DNA from: Pantoea sp. Eser
GTDB lineage: Bacteria > Pseudomonadota > Gammaproteobacteria > Enterobacterales > Enterobacteriaceae
Assembly (NCBI GenBank): GCA_009830035.1
Contig: SZZY01000001.1
Coordinates: 62,001 to 126,000 of the forward strand
Direction: 5' to 3'
DNA: 64,000 bases
Under the pieces are notes generated by a model. It saw nothing but the letters and a program-made list of their open reading frames with translations. It did not search any database and had not been told where the DNA came from. Positions 20,784 through 31,358 of the stretch are shown here, piece after piece. Each line of letters starts with the position of its first letter. Position 1 is the first letter of the stretch. Both the position numbers and the translations under genes were made by a program.

Positions 20784-23069
20784 TTAGATCTTACATGCGC
20801 CGCTTTCGCAGCCATCATCCTGGATGGAAGGTGCCAGATCGTCCTGCGCATCTTCAGCACCGTCACGGGTGTTCTGGTAGTAGAGCGTTTTCACGCCAAA
20901 TTTGTAAGCGGTCAGCAGATCTTTCAGCAACTGTTTCATCGGCACTTTACCGTTAGCAAAGCGCGACGGATCGTAGTTGGTGTTAGACGAGATCGCCTGG
21001 TCGATAAACTTCTGCATCAGACCAACCAGTTGCAGGTAGCCGTCGTTGTTCGGCATTTCCCACAGCAGTTCGTACTGATCTTTCAGACGCTCATACTCCG
21101 GCACTACCTGACGCAGAATGCCATCTTTCGAGGCTTTAATGCTGATGTGACCGCGCGGCGGTTCAATGCCGTTGGTGGCATTGGAGATCTGCGACGAGGT
21201 CTCAGACGGCATCAGTGCAGAGAGCGTTGAGTTGCGCAGGCCGTGCGTTTTGATCTCTTCACGCAGGCTTTCCCAGTCCAGATGCAGCGGCTCGTTGCTG
21301 ATGGTGTCGAGATCTTTCTTGTAGGTGTCGATTGGCAGGATGCCCTGCGAATAGGTGGTTTCGTTGAACCACGGGCAGGCACCTTGCTCTTTAGCCAGCG
21401 CGTTTGAGGCTTTCAGCAGGTAATACTGAATGGCTTCAAAGGTTTTATGGGTCAGGCCATTGGCGCTGCCGTCGGAGTAACGCACACCGTGTTTCGCTAG
21501 GTAGTAAGCGTAGTTAATCACGCCGATACCAAGGGTACGACGGCCCATTGCGCCACGTTTGGCGGCCGGGATCGGGTAGTCCTGATAATCGAGCAGTGCA
21601 TCGAGCGCACGTACTGCCAAGGTAGCCAGCTCTTCCAGATCGTCGAGGCTGTCAATTGCGCCAAGGTTGAACGCCGAGAGCGTACACAGGGCGATTTCAC
21701 CGTTTTCGTCGTTAACATCTTCCAGTGGTTTGGTCGGCAGCGCGATCTCAAGGCACAGGTTAGACTGGCGAACCGGCGCTATGCTGGCGTCAAACGGGCT
21801 GTGAGTGTTGCAGTGATCGACGTTGTGAATGTAGATACGGCCGGTAGAGGCACGTTCCTGCATCATCAGTGAGAACAGATCGACCGCTTTAACCCGCTGC
21901 TTACGGATGCTCTGGTCCTGCTCATATTTGGTGTAGAGGCGCTCAAACTCATCCTGATCGGCGAAGAACGCATCATACAGGCCCGGCACATCAGACGGGC
22001 TGAACAGGGTGATATCTTCGCCTTTCAGCAGGCGCTGATACATCAGCTTGTTGAGCTGTACGCCGTAGTCCATGTGACGCACGCGGTTGCCTTCAACGCC
22101 ACGGTTGTTTTTCAGCACCAGCAGGCTTTCGATTTCCAGATGCCACATCGGATAGAACAGCGTGGCTGCGCCGCCGCGAACGCCGCCCTGTGAGCAGGAC
22201 TTGACCGCCGTCTGGAAGTGCTTATAGAACGGAATACAGCCGGTATGGAACGCTTCACCACCGCGGATTGGGCTGCCCAGCGCACGGATACGACCGGCAT
22301 TGATGCCGATACCGGCACGCTGAGAGACATATTTCACAATCGCGCTGGAGGTGGCATTAATCGAGTCCAGGCTGTCGCCGCACTCAATCAGGACGCAGGA
22401 GCTGAACTGACGCGTTGGGGTACGCACGCCGGACATGATAGGCGTCGGCAGCGAGATCTTGAAGGTTGAGATCGCATCGTAGAAACGCTTGATGTAATCC
22501 ATACGCGTGTCACGCGGATAGCCCGAGAACAGGCAGGCGGCAACCAGAATATAGAGGAACTGCGCGCTCTCGTAGATTTCGCCCGAGACGCGGTTCTGCA
22601 CCAGATATTTGCCTTCCAGCTGCTTCACTGCGGCATACGAGAAGTTCATGTCGCGCCAGTGGTCGAGGAACTCGTCCATCTGAGCAAACTCTTCTTCGCT
22701 GTAATCCTCCAGCAGGTGGCGGTCATGTTTGCCCATGCCGACCATTTTAACCACCTGGTCATACAGCTTCGGCGGCTCGAACTGGCCGTAGGCTTTTTTA
22801 CGCAGATGGAAGATCGCTAGGCGTGCGGCGAGGTACTGATAATCCGGGGCATCGCGAGAGATGAGGTCTGCTGCGGCCTTGATGATGGTCTCATGAATGT
22901 CAGAAGTTCTGATGCCATCATAGAACTGAATGTGGGAGCGCAGCTCCACCTGCGATACCGAGACGTTGTTCAGCCCTTCGGCTGCCCAGTCCAGTACACG
23001 GTGAATTTTGTCGAGATCAATGCGCTCCTGGCGGCCATCGCGTTTAGTAACGAGCAGACTTTGGTTCAT
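20784..23069 (-). CDS. nrdA: Class Ia ribonucleotide reductase alpha subunit
   Basis: A 761-residue R1 subunit, the E. coli length. It reduces ribonucleoside diphosphates. The N-terminal ATP cone ([20 protein letters not shown]) is present; catalytic cysteines are in [21 protein letters not shown] and ALCTLSAFN, and the redox-active C-terminal pair is in GCESGACKI. First gene of nrdA-nrdB-yfaE. The upstream region has three DnaA-box matches and a likely NrdR box. Intact. Confidence 0.98.
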   Translation of the reverse strand: MNQSLLVTKRDGRQERIDLDKIHRVLDWAAEGLNNVSVSQVELRSHIQFYDGIRTSDIHETIIKAAADLISRDAPDYQYLAARLAIFHLRKKAYGQFEPPKLYDQVVKMVGMGKHDRHLLEDYSEEEFAQMDEFLDHWRDMNFSYAAVKQLEGKYLVQNRVSGEIYESAQFLYILVAACLFSGYPRDTRMDYIKRFYDAISTFKISLPTPIMSGVRTPTRQFSSCVLIECGDSLDSINATSSAIVKYVSQRAGIGINAGRIRALGSPIRGGEAFHTGCIPFYKHFQTAVKSCSQGGVRGGAATLFYPMWHLEIESLLVLKNNRGVEGNRVRHMDYGVQLNKLMYQRLLKGEDITLFSPSDVPGLYDAFFADQDEFERLYTKYEQDQSIRKQRVKAVDLFSLMMQERASTGRIYIHNVDHCNTHSPFDASIAPVRQSNLCLEIALPTKPLEDVNDENGEIALCTLSAFNLGAIDSLDDLEELATLAVRALDALLDYQDYPIPAAKRGAMGRRTLGIGVINYAYYLAKHGVRYSDGSANGLTHKTFEAIQYYLLKASNALAKEQGACPWFNETTYSQGILPIDTYKKDLDTISNEPLHLDWESLREEIKTHGLRNSTLSALMPSETSSQISNATNGIEPPRGHISIKASKDGILRQVVPEYERLKDQYELLWEMPNNDGYLQLVGLMQKFIDQAISSNTNYDPSRFANGKVPMKQLLKDLLTAYKFGVKTLYYQNTRDGAEDAQDDLAPSIQDDGCESGACKI

Positions 23070-23120
23070 GTCGCGTTTTTACCTTTGCGTGAGTATCCAA
23101 AAATTAAAAGAAATCCCGGT

Positions 23121-23177
23121 TTATACACAGCATATTCATTGTGAATAATGTGTGGATAAACACAACATCTAGGGGGT
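23121..23177 (-). promoter_or_regulatory. nrdA control region: three DnaA-box matches and a putative NrdR box
   Basis: Upstream of nrdA lie TTATACACA (23121-23129), the complement of TTATTCACA (23140-23148) and the complement of TTATCCACA (23151-23159), all matching the DnaA box TTATNCACA. At 23160-23175 ACACAACATCTAGGGG matches the 16-base NrdR box (ACACNATATNTNGTGT) at about 13 positions; a degenerate partner lies 31 bases away at 23129-23144. In E. coli both DnaA and NrdR act on nrdAB, so the same control is likely here. Confidence 0.65.
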
Positions 23178-23735
23178 GTTGGTAAAAGCCATAACAATAT
23201 GATGGAGGCATATTTTAGTATTTTACTGCCGCTTAACAAGAGGAAAAAATGATGTCAGGAGGGGTTGTAATTTCTGCGATATTTCCTGGCCCGCGTCTTA
23301 TAAGGCCCGCCATCATGTCAACCCGATCCCACTTTTTTTCTTAATTTGATCGAACGCGTATTTCTTATTCAATCCTTTGCGCCAGGTCCTGGAAAGGGTG
23401 AAAAACCGTCAAAACCGGCTAGCGGTGGTGTGGCAGGCAATGCGGAAAAAAGGAAAATCTGCACCGTTCAGACTGCATGCAGCCTAACCCGTTGGCGGGC
23501 AAAAAAATGATGCCTATAGGTTTCTGCGGTTCACCTCTGTCCGGTCGGGCGCGGCTAATGTGGCAAGCTTTTCGCCCGTCAACAGGCAGAGGCATAGCCG
23601 CCCGTTCAGCCGGGTCAGCATAATAAAGGAGGAGAGGTGACTGGTAGGTTTCGTCGGGCAGGCGCAGCGAGATGCTGAGCCGCCCGGCCAATTAGCGCAG
23701 CGCGTCGCCCGCCGGATCGCCGGCGTGCAGGGCGC
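23178..23735. other. Gene-poor gap between ubiG and nrdA
   Basis: This stretch between the ubiG stop and the nrdA control region contains no gene I recognise. In E. coli the autotransporter gene yfaL lies here; no trace of it is visible. A 90-codon minus-strand frame (23419-23691, TTG start, no clear ribosome binding site) has no family resemblance I can name. An inverted repeat CGCCGG/CCGGCG near 23712 may be part of a ubiG terminator but lacks a T-run. Confidence 0.5.
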
Positions 23736-24461
23736 TTAAACGGCGCGGTGGGTATGCACCATATAATTGACGTCGGTGCCCGGCGCCAGCTTGAAGCGGT
23801 TGGTCAGCGGGTTGTAGTGCAGGCCGATGATGTGACGTTCGCGCAGCGCGGTTTCATCTACCCAGCCCAGCAGTTCGGATGGACGGATGAATTTCTTCAC
23901 GTCGTGGGTTCCGCGCGGCACCATGCGCAGCACATATTCTGCGCCAAACACCGCCAGCAGCCAGGCTTTTGGATTGCGGTTCAGGGTAGAGAAAAAAACT
24001 TCGCCGCCGGGCTTCACCAGCTGCGCGCAGGCGTGAACCACCGAGCGCGGATCGGGCACATGTTCCAGCATTTCCATGCAGGTCACCACATCATAGTGGC
24101 CGGAATGCTGTTCGGCGTGGGCTTCTACCGTCTGCTGGACATAGTCGAGCGTTACGCCGCTCTCCTGAGCATGCAGACGCGCCACGGCCAGCGGTTCAGC
24201 GCCCATATCCAGCCCGGTAACGATAGCGCCTTCACGCGCCATGCTTTCCGCTAAGATGCCGCCGCCACAGCCGACGTCGAGCACTTTTTTACCAAACAGA
24301 CCGTTACTGTGCTGGGCGATATAGCCCAGTCGCAGCGGGTTAATCCGGTGCAACGGTTTAAATTCACCCTCCAGATCCCACCAGCGCGAGGCAACGGCCT
24401 CAAATTTGGCAATTTCCTGCTCATCGACGTTCTGCTGATGATTCTGCGGTTGTGCATTCAT
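23736..24461 (-). CDS. ubiG: Ubiquinone biosynthesis O-methyltransferase
   Basis: A 241-residue SAM-dependent methyltransferase that carries out both O-methylation steps of ubiquinone synthesis at the inner membrane. The SAM-binding motif [20 protein letters not shown] and the downstream [12 protein letters not shown] are clear. The frame is open from 24491, but the ATG at 24461 (MNAQPQNHQ) follows CAGGAG and fits the E. coli length (240). Divergent from gyrA. Intact. Confidence 0.97.
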   Translation of the reverse strand: MNAQPQNHQQNVDEQEIAKFEAVASRWWDLEGEFKPLHRINPLRLGYIAQHSNGLFGKKVLDVGCGGGILAESMAREGAIVTGLDMGAEPLAVARLHAQESGVTLDYVQQTVEAHAEQHSGHYDVVTCMEMLEHVPDPRSVVHACAQLVKPGGEVFFSTLNRNPKAWLLAVFGAEYVLRMVPRGTHDVKKFIRPSELLGWVDETALRERHIIGLHYNPLTNRFKLAPGTDVNYMVHTHRAV

Positions 24462-24564
24462 TGAATCGTAACTCCTGACAAAATGTGCCATCAGTATAAA
24501 CGCTTAACCGGTTATGGCACACATTTCAGGCGTAAGGAAAAGCGGCTGAAATCGGTGGTTAACG

Positions 24565-24593
24565 TTCACCAGAGCATTGCAGTGTGATATACT
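24565..24593 (+). promoter_or_regulatory. Putative sigma-70 promoter of gyrA
   Basis: TTCACC, a 17-base spacer and TATACT (24588-24593), ending 45 bases before the gyrA ATG in the divergent ubiG-gyrA gap. The -10 is preceded by TGTGA, a near extended -10. Prediction only. Confidence 0.5.
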
Positions 24594-24638
24594 TTCGCAC
24601 CTTTAAAATCCGGGATTAAGTAGAGGGATAGCGGCTCC

Positions 24639-27281
24639 ATGAGCGACCTTGCGAGAGAAATTACACCGGTCAATATCGAAGAAGAGTTAAAGAATTCTTA
24701 CCTCGATTACGCCATGTCGGTCATCGTTGGCCGAGCTTTACCCGATGTGCGTGACGGCCTGAAGCCGGTGCATCGTCGCGTACTCTTTGCGATGAGCGAA
24801 CTGGGTAACGACTGGAACAAACCCTATAAAAAATCTGCCCGCGTCGTCGGTGACGTTATCGGTAAATATCACCCGCATGGTGATTCCGCCGTTTACGACA
24901 CCATTGTACGTATGGCCCAGCCTTTCTCCCTGCGTTACATGCTGGTGGACGGTCAAGGCAACTTCGGCTCCATCGACGGCGACTCCGCTGCGGCGATGCG
25001 TTATACCGAAGTCCGCATGTCCAGAATCGCCCACGATCTGTTAGCTGATCTGGAAAAAGAGACCGTCGATTTTGTCCCAAACTATGACGGCACTGAGCAG
25101 ATCCCTGACGTTCTGCCGACCAAAATTCCAAACCTGCTGGTTAACGGTTCCTCCGGTATCGCCGTGGGTATGGCAACCAATATCCCGCCACATAACCTGC
25201 GTGAAGTGATCAACGGCTGCCTGGCTTACATTGAAGATGAGAACATCAGCATTGAAGGGCTGATGGAGCACATTCCGGGACCTGATTTCCCGACCGCTGC
25301 CATCATCAATGGTCGTCGTGGCATTGAAGAAGCTTATCGTACCGGGCGCGGCAAAATTTATATCCGTGCACGTGGCGAAGTCGAAGCGGACGCCAAAACC
25401 GGCCGTGAGACCATCATCATTCATGAGCTGCCTTACCAGGTTAACAAGGCGCGTCTGATTGAGAAAATCGCCGAGCTGGTGAAAGAGAAGCGTGTCGAAG
25501 GCATCAGCGCGTTGCGTGATGAATCCGATAAAGATGGCATGCGCATCGTGATTGAGATCAAGCGTGATGCGGTCGGCGAAGTGGTGCTGAATAATCTCTA
25601 TTCACTGACTCAGCTGCAGACCTCGTTCGGCATCAACATGGTGGCACTGCATCAGGGCCAGCCGAAGATTATGGCGCTGAAGGAGATTCTGGAAGCTTTT
25701 GTCCGCCATCGTCGTGAAGTGGTGACCCGCCGTACCATTTTCGAACTGCGTAAAGCCCGTGATCGTGCGCATATCCTTGAAGGTCTGGCGATTGCGCTGG
25801 CCAACATCGATCCGATCATTGAGCTGATTCGTCGTGCACCAAGCCCGGCGGAAGCGAGAGCGGGTCTGGTTGCCCAGGCATGGGATCTGGGTAACGTTTC
25901 CGCGATGCTGGAGCGTGCCGGTGATGACGCCGCACGTCCGGAGTGGCTGGATGCACAGTTCGGTATTCGTGACGGCCAGTACTATCTGACCGAGCAGCAA
26001 GCCCAGGCGATTCTGGATCTGCGTCTGCAGAAACTGACCGGCCTTGAGCATGAAAAACTGCTGGATGAGTATAAAGCGCTGCTGGATCAGATCGCTGAAT
26101 TGCTGCATATCCTGTCAAGCGCCGAGCGTCTGATGGAAGTGATTCGCGAAGAGCTGGAACTGATGCGCGATCAGTTTGGTGATGAGCGTCGTACTGAGAT
26201 CACCGCCAATACTGCTGGCATCAATATCGAAGACCTGATCAATCAGGAAGATGTGGTCGTGACGCTGTCGCATCAGGGCTACGTGAAGTATCAGCCTCTG
26301 ACCGATTACGAAGCGCAGCGTCGTGGTGGTAAAGGCAAGTCGGCCGCGCGTATCAAAGAAGAGGACTTCATTGATCGTCTGCTGGTTGCCAACACCCATG
26401 ACACGATCCTCTGCTTCTCAAGCCGTGGCCGTCTCTACTGGATGAAGGTTTATCAGCTGCCGGAAGCGAGCCGTGGCGCACGTGGACGTCCGATCGTCAA
26501 CCTGCTGCCGCTGGAAGCGAACGAACGCATTACCGCGATTCTGCCGGTACGCGAGTACACCGAAGGCTTCAACATCTTCATGGCGACCGCCAGCGGTACC
26601 GTGAAGAAGACCGCGCTGAAAGAGTTCAGCCGTCCGCGCAGTGCCGGTATTATCGCCGTCAATCTGCGTGATGACGACGAGCTGATCGGCGTGTCGCTGA
26701 CCAACGGCAACGACGAAGCGATGCTGTTCTCGGCTGCCGGTAAAGTGGTGCGCTTCGCGGAAACCGCGGTCCGTGCGATGGGCCGTACCGCATCCGGTGT
26801 GCGTGGCATCAAGCTGGCCGAAGGCGATCGCGTGGTGTCGTTGATTGTGCCGCGTGAAGAGGGTGCAATCCTCACCGTGACGCAGAATGGCTACGGTAAA
26901 CGTACCGCCAATAGCGAATACCCAACCAAGTCGCGTGCGACGCAGGGTGTTATCTCAATCAAGGTGACCGATCGTAACGGTCCGGTGATTGGAGCGGTGC
27001 AGGTTGTCGATGGCGATCAGATCATGATGATCACCGATGCCGGTACGCTGGTGCGTACACGCGTTTCAGAAGTCAGCGTTGTGGGTCGTAATACCCAGGG
27101 TGTGATTCTGATCCGCACGGCTGAAGATGAAAACGTGGTCGGGCTGCAACGTGTTGCTGAACCGGTTGAAGAAGAAGAGCTGGATTCAATCGACGGTAGC
27201 GTGGCTGAAGGCGAGGAAGATATCGCGCCGGAAGCGGATATCGATGATGAAGACGACGCGGCGGCAGACGACGAAGAGTAA
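24639..27281 (+). CDS. gyrA: DNA gyrase subunit A
   Basis: An 880-residue GyrA (E. coli 875), the breakage-reunion subunit of DNA gyrase, which adds negative supercoils. The active-site tyrosine is Tyr122 in [12 protein letters not shown]. The quinolone-resistance region has the sensitive-type residues Ser83 and Asp87 ([11 protein letters not shown]). The C-terminal beta-pinwheel contains the GyrA box [11 protein letters not shown], and the protein ends in an acidic tail. Transcribed alone, divergent from ubiG, followed by a terminator. Intact. Confidence 0.99.
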   Translation: MSDLAREITPVNIEEELKNSYLDYAMSVIVGRALPDVRDGLKPVHRRVLFAMSELGNDWNKPYKKSARVVGDVIGKYHPHGDSAVYDTIVRMAQPFSLRYMLVDGQGNFGSIDGDSAAAMRYTEVRMSRIAHDLLADLEKETVDFVPNYDGTEQIPDVLPTKIPNLLVNGSSGIAVGMATNIPPHNLREVINGCLAYIEDENISIEGLMEHIPGPDFPTAAIINGRRGIEEAYRTGRGKIYIRARGEVEADAKTGRETIIIHELPYQVNKARLIEKIAELVKEKRVEGISALRDESDKDGMRIVIEIKRDAVGEVVLNNLYSLTQLQTSFGINMVALHQGQPKIMALKEILEAFVRHRREVVTRRTIFELRKARDRAHILEGLAIALANIDPIIELIRRAPSPAEARAGLVAQAWDLGNVSAMLERAGDDAARPEWLDAQFGIRDGQYYLTEQQAQAILDLRLQKLTGLEHEKLLDEYKALLDQIAELLHILSSAERLMEVIREELELMRDQFGDERRTEITANTAGINIEDLINQEDVVVTLSHQGYVKYQPLTDYEAQRRGGKGKSAARIKEEDFIDRLLVANTHDTILCFSSRGRLYWMKVYQLPEASRGARGRPIVNLLPLEANERITAILPVREYTEGFNIFMATASGTVKKTALKEFSRPRSAGIIAVNLRDDDELIGVSLTNGNDEAMLFSAAGKVVRFAETAVRAMGRTASGVRGIKLAEGDRVVSLIVPREEGAILTVTQNGYGKRTANSEYPTKSRATQGVISIKVTDRNGPVIGAVQVVDGDQIMMITDAGTLVRTRVSEVSVVGRNTQGVILIRTAEDENVVGLQRVAEPVEEEELDSIDGSVAEGEEDIAPEADIDDEDDAAADDEE

Positions 27282-27311
27282 TTCGTTGGGCGTTAGCTAA
27301 GTACGTTGTCG

Positions 27312-27352
27312 AAACGGCAGGTCAGGGGAAACCCGGCTTGCCGTTTTTTTTT
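27312..27352 (+). terminator. Rho-independent terminator of gyrA
   Basis: AAACGGCAGGTCAGGG pairs with CCCGGCTTGCCGTTT (a few mismatches, AAA loop) and is followed by a run of nine or more T residues, 31 bases after the gyrA stop. Confidence 0.88.
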
Positions 27353-27807
27353 GGGGCGATGGGATGGTAAAGAGGTGTTGAAACTGAGAGGTGAAGCGCG
27401 GCGGTGAGTTGGGTGCGGTCGAAAGGCCCGCACGGTCCGATCGCAAAGGAATCCCGCTTCCCTGCGGATCGACCGCGCCTTCCGTGGCGCGGACGCTTTG
27501 CTTTTCGGGCAGAGCGGGACTTTCTGGTGTGGCAGTTGTGCGCTGGCGGTTTTATGGCGGCTGTGACGGGATACCGGATATTGCGGCCTGAAAACCGGGC
27601 TGGCGGTTTCAGGGATCGCAGCAGGGCGTGACGTTGTTCGCCGTCTTTTTGTCCGGTGCGGCTTCAGAAACGATAGCAACGCGCCGTTAAAAGAGGTGCA
27701 AACCGGGTGCTAAGCCCGCGTCCGACTGGCTTTTTTTGCCCGATAAAGCTAGTGTATTGGCATCAAAAATCGACGATGCGATTAACCCTGCCAACTGCGA
27801 GTTCCAC
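27353..27807. other. Gap between gyrA terminator and rcsC
   Basis: No recognisable gene. In E. coli several genes lie between gyrA and rcsC (atoSC region and others); they are absent here. The stretch is GC-rich, with a perfect CCGCGCC/GGCGCGG hairpin near 27471 and a T7 run at 27731-27737 after a weak stem, which could be an old terminator. The frame of rcsC extends back into this gap to a TTG at 27736, but with no ribosome binding site or homology. Confidence 0.5.
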
Positions 27808-30660
27808 TTGAAATATCCTGTTTCTTTCCGCACCACGCTTCGCATCTCGCGCTATCTTTTTCGCGCGCTGGCGCTGCTAATCTGGACGCTGGGCGCCGTG
27901 CTGACCGCCTTTTACATCATCAGCGTGCTGCATGAAAAAGAGACCCAGGTCCGCCAAGAGTTCGCCAGCAATTACGGCTCAATCGAGTGGTATGTCCGGC
28001 ACTCAGCCGACATGATGCGCGAGCTGAAATGTATCACCGAGAACCGTCTGACCAACGCCAGCAGCGGGCTGGATGTGCTGACCGGGATGATGCCGGGCAA
28101 ATCGACCCAGCCGCAGTTTACGCCGCTGTTCTCCGACGGCGACTGTACTTCGATGAGAAATACCTGGCGTAACTCGCTGGATTCACTCAGTTACTACATC
28201 AATTATTGGAAAACTAACTTCGCTTCGTCGTACGAGCTGAACCGGGTGTTCTTTATTGGCGGTGAAAATCAGTGTCTGGCCGACTTTACTATCGGCAGCA
28301 GCAACGCCGACCGCGAACGCAGCCTGAAATCCCTGCGCGAAAACGTGCTGCGCTACCGCAACAGCAATGAAGAAGAGCGCCGCAATCCGATGTACTGGAT
28401 TAACAGCAGCACGCAGCCAGGCGTGGGCACTTTCTATATGGTGGTGCCGGTTTATGTCGCCAACAAATTGAAGGCGCTGATGGGCGTTGAGCAAAATATC
28501 CGCCTGGATGAGTTTATTCAGCCCGGCAGCCTGCCGGTTATCTCCTCTATTACCGATGAAAATTATCGTCCGCTGCTCAATTCACGCCGTGGCGGTCTCG
28601 GTTTTTCGCTGGACGATCTGCCTGACGATAAAACCTGGTTTGGCTACCTCAACGGCTATCGCCATCTGGTACTGAAAAAACCGCTGCCGCCGTCCGATCT
28701 CAACGTCGTCTGGTCGATTCCCACTAACGTGGTGGTCGATCAGTTAAAACTGATGATGATTAATGCGCTGCTGCTGAATATCTTCAGTGCCGTCATGCTG
28801 TTTACGCTCGCTTGGCTGTTTGAGCGCCGGATGTTTCTGCCCGCCGAAGAGAATGCGCACCGGCTGGAAGAGCATGAGCAGTTTAACCGCAAGATTGTCG
28901 CTTCAGCGCCGGTGGGTATCTGCATTTTACGCACCAGCGATGGCACCAATATCCTGAGTAATGAGCTGGCGCACAACTATCTGACGCTGCTGACCCAGGA
29001 AGATCGTCAGCGGCTGAACGAAATCATTGGCGGTCAGCAGGTGAATTTTGTCGATGTGCTGACCGGCAGTAATACCAACCTGCAAATCAGCTTCGTTCAT
29101 TCACGCTATCGCAATGAGAATGTGGCGATTTGCGTATTGGTGGATGTCTCGGCGCGCGTCCGAATGGAACAGTCGCTGCAGGAGATGGCGCACGCCGCCG
29201 AGCAGGCCAGTCAGTCTAAATCGATGTTCCTCGCGACCGTCAGCCACGAACTGCGTACCCCGCTGTATGGCATTATCGGTAACCTCGACCTGTTGCAGAC
29301 CAAGCAGTTGCCAAGCGGCATTGATTCGCTGGTAACGGCGATGAATAACTCCTCCAGCCTGCTGCTGAAAATCATCAGCGACATTCTCGACTTCTCTAAA
29401 ATTGAGTCGGAACAGTTGAAGATTGAGCCGCGGCCGTTTGCCCCGCGTGAAATCGTTACCCATATCGTCGGCAACTATCTGTCTCTGGTGGTGAAAAAGC
29501 GGCTGGCGCTCTACTGCTTCATCGAACATGACGTGCCGCAGGTGCTGGATGGCGATCCGTTGCGTCTGCAACAGGTGATCTCGAATCTGCTGAATAACGC
29601 GATCAAGTTCACCCATACCGGCTGCATTATCCTGCATGCCTACGTTGCCGAGGGTTATCTGGCGTTCCGCGTTCGTGATACCGGCGTCGGCATTCCGGCC
29701 AAAGAGCTGCCGCGACTGTTTGATCCGTTCTTCCAGGTCGGCAACGGCGTGCAGCGTAATTTCCAGGGCACCGGTCTGGGGCTGGCGATTTGTGAAAAGC
29801 TGATCAACATGATGGACGGCGATATTGAGGTCGACTCAGAGCCGGGCATGGGCAGTCAGTTCATCGTGCGTATACCGATCTACAAAGGACAGCAGCCTGC
29901 GCTGCCGTTGCTGGAAGGGATGCAGGATAAGAAAATCTGGCTGGCGATGTGCAACGAATATCTGGCGGAATTTATTGCGCGCCAGTTACGTCAGCAGGGC
30001 ATTCAGGTGGCAGAGTACCACGGCAAGCCCGGTCCGGACGATGTGGTGATGACCGACCACGAACTGGATATTGATTTGCCGCTGCGGGCGCTGGTGACCT
30101 TTGACGGATCGCATGTCGATATGCCGCGTGAACGTCAGCCGGGACGCTGGATCCATTCTACTGCCACGCTGCACGAAGTGCCGACGCTGCTGGCACGCAT
30201 CTATCGCATCGCGCTGAACAGCGACGCGGCAGACGCGCTGCTGCTGGCCGGACCGGTGGAAGAGAAAGTGCATAACGATGACATTATGGTGCTGATTGTG
30301 GACGATCACCCGATCAACCGTATGCTGCTGTCAGAACAGCTCGGCACGCTGGGGTATCAGGTTAAAACGGCACAGGATGGGGTCGATGCGCTCAACGTGC
30401 TGAGCCGTAATGAGATTGATATTGTGCTGACCGACGTCAATATGCCGAACATGCATGGTTACCGACTGACGCAGCGGCTCCGTCAGCTGGGGCATCTGTT
30501 CCCGGTGGTCGGCGTTACAGCGAATGCGCTGGCTGAAGAGAAGCAGCGTTGTATGGATGCGGGCATGGATAACTGTCTGTCTAAACCGGTGACCCTGGAT
30601 GTGCTGAAGGTGACGCTGGCGATCTATGCGGAGCGGGTACGTAAAACGCGGGCAGGATAG
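27808..30660 (+). CDS. rcsC: Rcs phosphorelay hybrid sensor kinase
   Basis: A 950-residue hybrid histidine kinase (E. coli 949). Order: short cytoplasmic start, first membrane helix (ALALLIWTLGAVLTAFYI, about 20-40), periplasmic domain to about 310, second membrane helix (LLLNIFSAVMLFTLAWLF), PAS-like region, HisKA domain with phospho-acceptor His in ATVSHELRTPLYG, HATPase domain (NLLNNAIKF, DTGVGIP, GTGLGLAICEKL), then receiver domain with Asp in DIVLTDVNMPN. It passes phosphate to RcsD and on to RcsB in response to envelope stress. TTG at 27808 is chosen because (M)KYPVSFRTTL matches the E. coli start; the site upstream is weak. Convergent with rcsB. Intact. Confidence 0.95.
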   Translation: MKYPVSFRTTLRISRYLFRALALLIWTLGAVLTAFYIISVLHEKETQVRQEFASNYGSIEWYVRHSADMMRELKCITENRLTNASSGLDVLTGMMPGKSTQPQFTPLFSDGDCTSMRNTWRNSLDSLSYYINYWKTNFASSYELNRVFFIGGENQCLADFTIGSSNADRERSLKSLRENVLRYRNSNEEERRNPMYWINSSTQPGVGTFYMVVPVYVANKLKALMGVEQNIRLDEFIQPGSLPVISSITDENYRPLLNSRRGGLGFSLDDLPDDKTWFGYLNGYRHLVLKKPLPPSDLNVVWSIPTNVVVDQLKLMMINALLLNIFSAVMLFTLAWLFERRMFLPAEENAHRLEEHEQFNRKIVASAPVGICILRTSDGTNILSNELAHNYLTLLTQEDRQRLNEIIGGQQVNFVDVLTGSNTNLQISFVHSRYRNENVAICVLVDVSARVRMEQSLQEMAHAAEQASQSKSMFLATVSHELRTPLYGIIGNLDLLQTKQLPSGIDSLVTAMNNSSSLLLKIISDILDFSKIESEQLKIEPRPFAPREIVTHIVGNYLSLVVKKRLALYCFIEHDVPQVLDGDPLRLQQVISNLLNNAIKFTHTGCIILHAYVAEGYLAFRVRDTGVGIPAKELPRLFDPFFQVGNGVQRNFQGTGLGLAICEKLINMMDGDIEVDSEPGMGSQFIVRIPIYKGQQPALPLLEGMQDKKIWLAMCNEYLAEFIARQLRQQGIQVAEYHGKPGPDDVVMTDHELDIDLPLRALVTFDGSHVDMPRERQPGRWIHSTATLHEVPTLLARIYRIALNSDAADALLLAGPVEEKVHNDDIMVLIVDDHPINRMLLSEQLGTLGYQVKTAQDGVDALNVLSRNEIDIVLTDVNMPNMHGYRLTQRLRQLGHLFPVVGVTANALAEEKQRCMDAGMDNCLSKPVTLDVLKVTLAIYAERVRKTRAG

Positions 30661-30677
30661 GAGAGGGCAGAAGTAAA

Positions 30678-30698
30678 GGCGGTGCCACCGGCACCGCC
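30678..30698. terminator. Hairpin between convergent rcsC and rcsB
   Basis: GGCGGTGCC pairs with GGCACCGCC around a three-base loop, within the 46-base gap between the facing stop codons. It has only short T-runs on either side (CTTTTT 14 bases later on the plus strand, TTT on the minus), so termination may be imperfect but bidirectional. Confidence 0.65.
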
Positions 30699-30706
30699 TC
30701 GTGATA

Positions 30707-31357
30707 CTAGTCTTTTTCGACCTGAGTCTGTCTGACAGACGACAGGTAGTTCAGCAGCGCTATATCGTTATCCACGCCCAGTTTCATCATGGCTGATTTC
30801 TTCTGGCTACTGATGGTCTTAATACTGCGGTTCAGTTTCTTGGCAATTTCGGTAACCAGGAAGCCTTCAGCGAACAGACGCAGCACTTCGCTCTCTTTCG
30901 GTGACAGGCGTTTGTCGCCGTAACCGCCAGCGCTGATCTTCTCCAGCAGTTTCGCTACGCTTTCCGGCGTATACTTTTTGCCTTTCTGCAACGCGGCCAG
31001 CGCTTTTGGCAGGTCGGTTGGCGCGCCCTGCTTCAAGACAATCCCTTCAATATCGAGATCCAGTACCGAGCTCAGAATCGCCGGGTTATTGTTCATGGTC
31101 AGAACGATAATCGACAGATCCGGATAGTGACGTTTAATATATTTAATCAGCGTGATGCCATCGCCATACTTCTCACCGGGCATAGAGAGATCGGTGATCA
31201 GGACATTCGCATCCAGCTTAGACAGATTGTTGATCAGTGCTGTTGAGTCTTCGAACTCACCTACAACGTTAACCCATTCAATTTGTTCCAGAGATTTTCG
31301 GATACCGAAAAGAACAATTGGATGGTCATCGGCAATAATTACGTTTAAGTTATTCAT
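30707..31357 (-). CDS. rcsB: Rcs phosphorelay response regulator
   Basis: A 216-residue NarL/FixJ-type regulator, nearly identical to E. coli RcsB. Receiver domain with phospho-acceptor Asp56 in LITDLSMPG; C-terminal LuxR-type helix-turn-helix (RLSPKESEVLRLFAEGFLV, SIKTISSQKKSAMMKLGV). With or without RcsA it controls capsule, motility and small RNA rprA. The ATG at 31357 gives the conserved MNNLNVIIADDHP; the frame runs further upstream inside rcsD. It begins just inside the 3' end of the rcsD region, forming the rcsD-rcsB operon. Intact. Confidence 0.98.
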   Translation of the reverse strand: MNNLNVIIADDHPIVLFGIRKSLEQIEWVNVVGEFEDSTALINNLSKLDANVLITDLSMPGEKYGDGITLIKYIKRHYPDLSIIVLTMNNNPAILSSVLDLDIEGIVLKQGAPTDLPKALAALQKGKKYTPESVAKLLEKISAGGYGDKRLSPKESEVLRLFAEGFLVTEIAKKLNRSIKTISSQKKSAMMKLGVDNDIALLNYLSSVRQTQVEKD

Positions 31358-31358
31358 C

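Noticed and set aside
23419..23691. Ninety-codon minus-strand frame between ubiG and nrdA as a gene
   Set aside because: TTG start without a ribosome binding site, low-complexity charged sequence, no recognised family.
24856..24910. Quinolone-resistance substitution in gyrA
   Set aside because: Residues 83 and 87 are Ser and Asp, the sensitive form.
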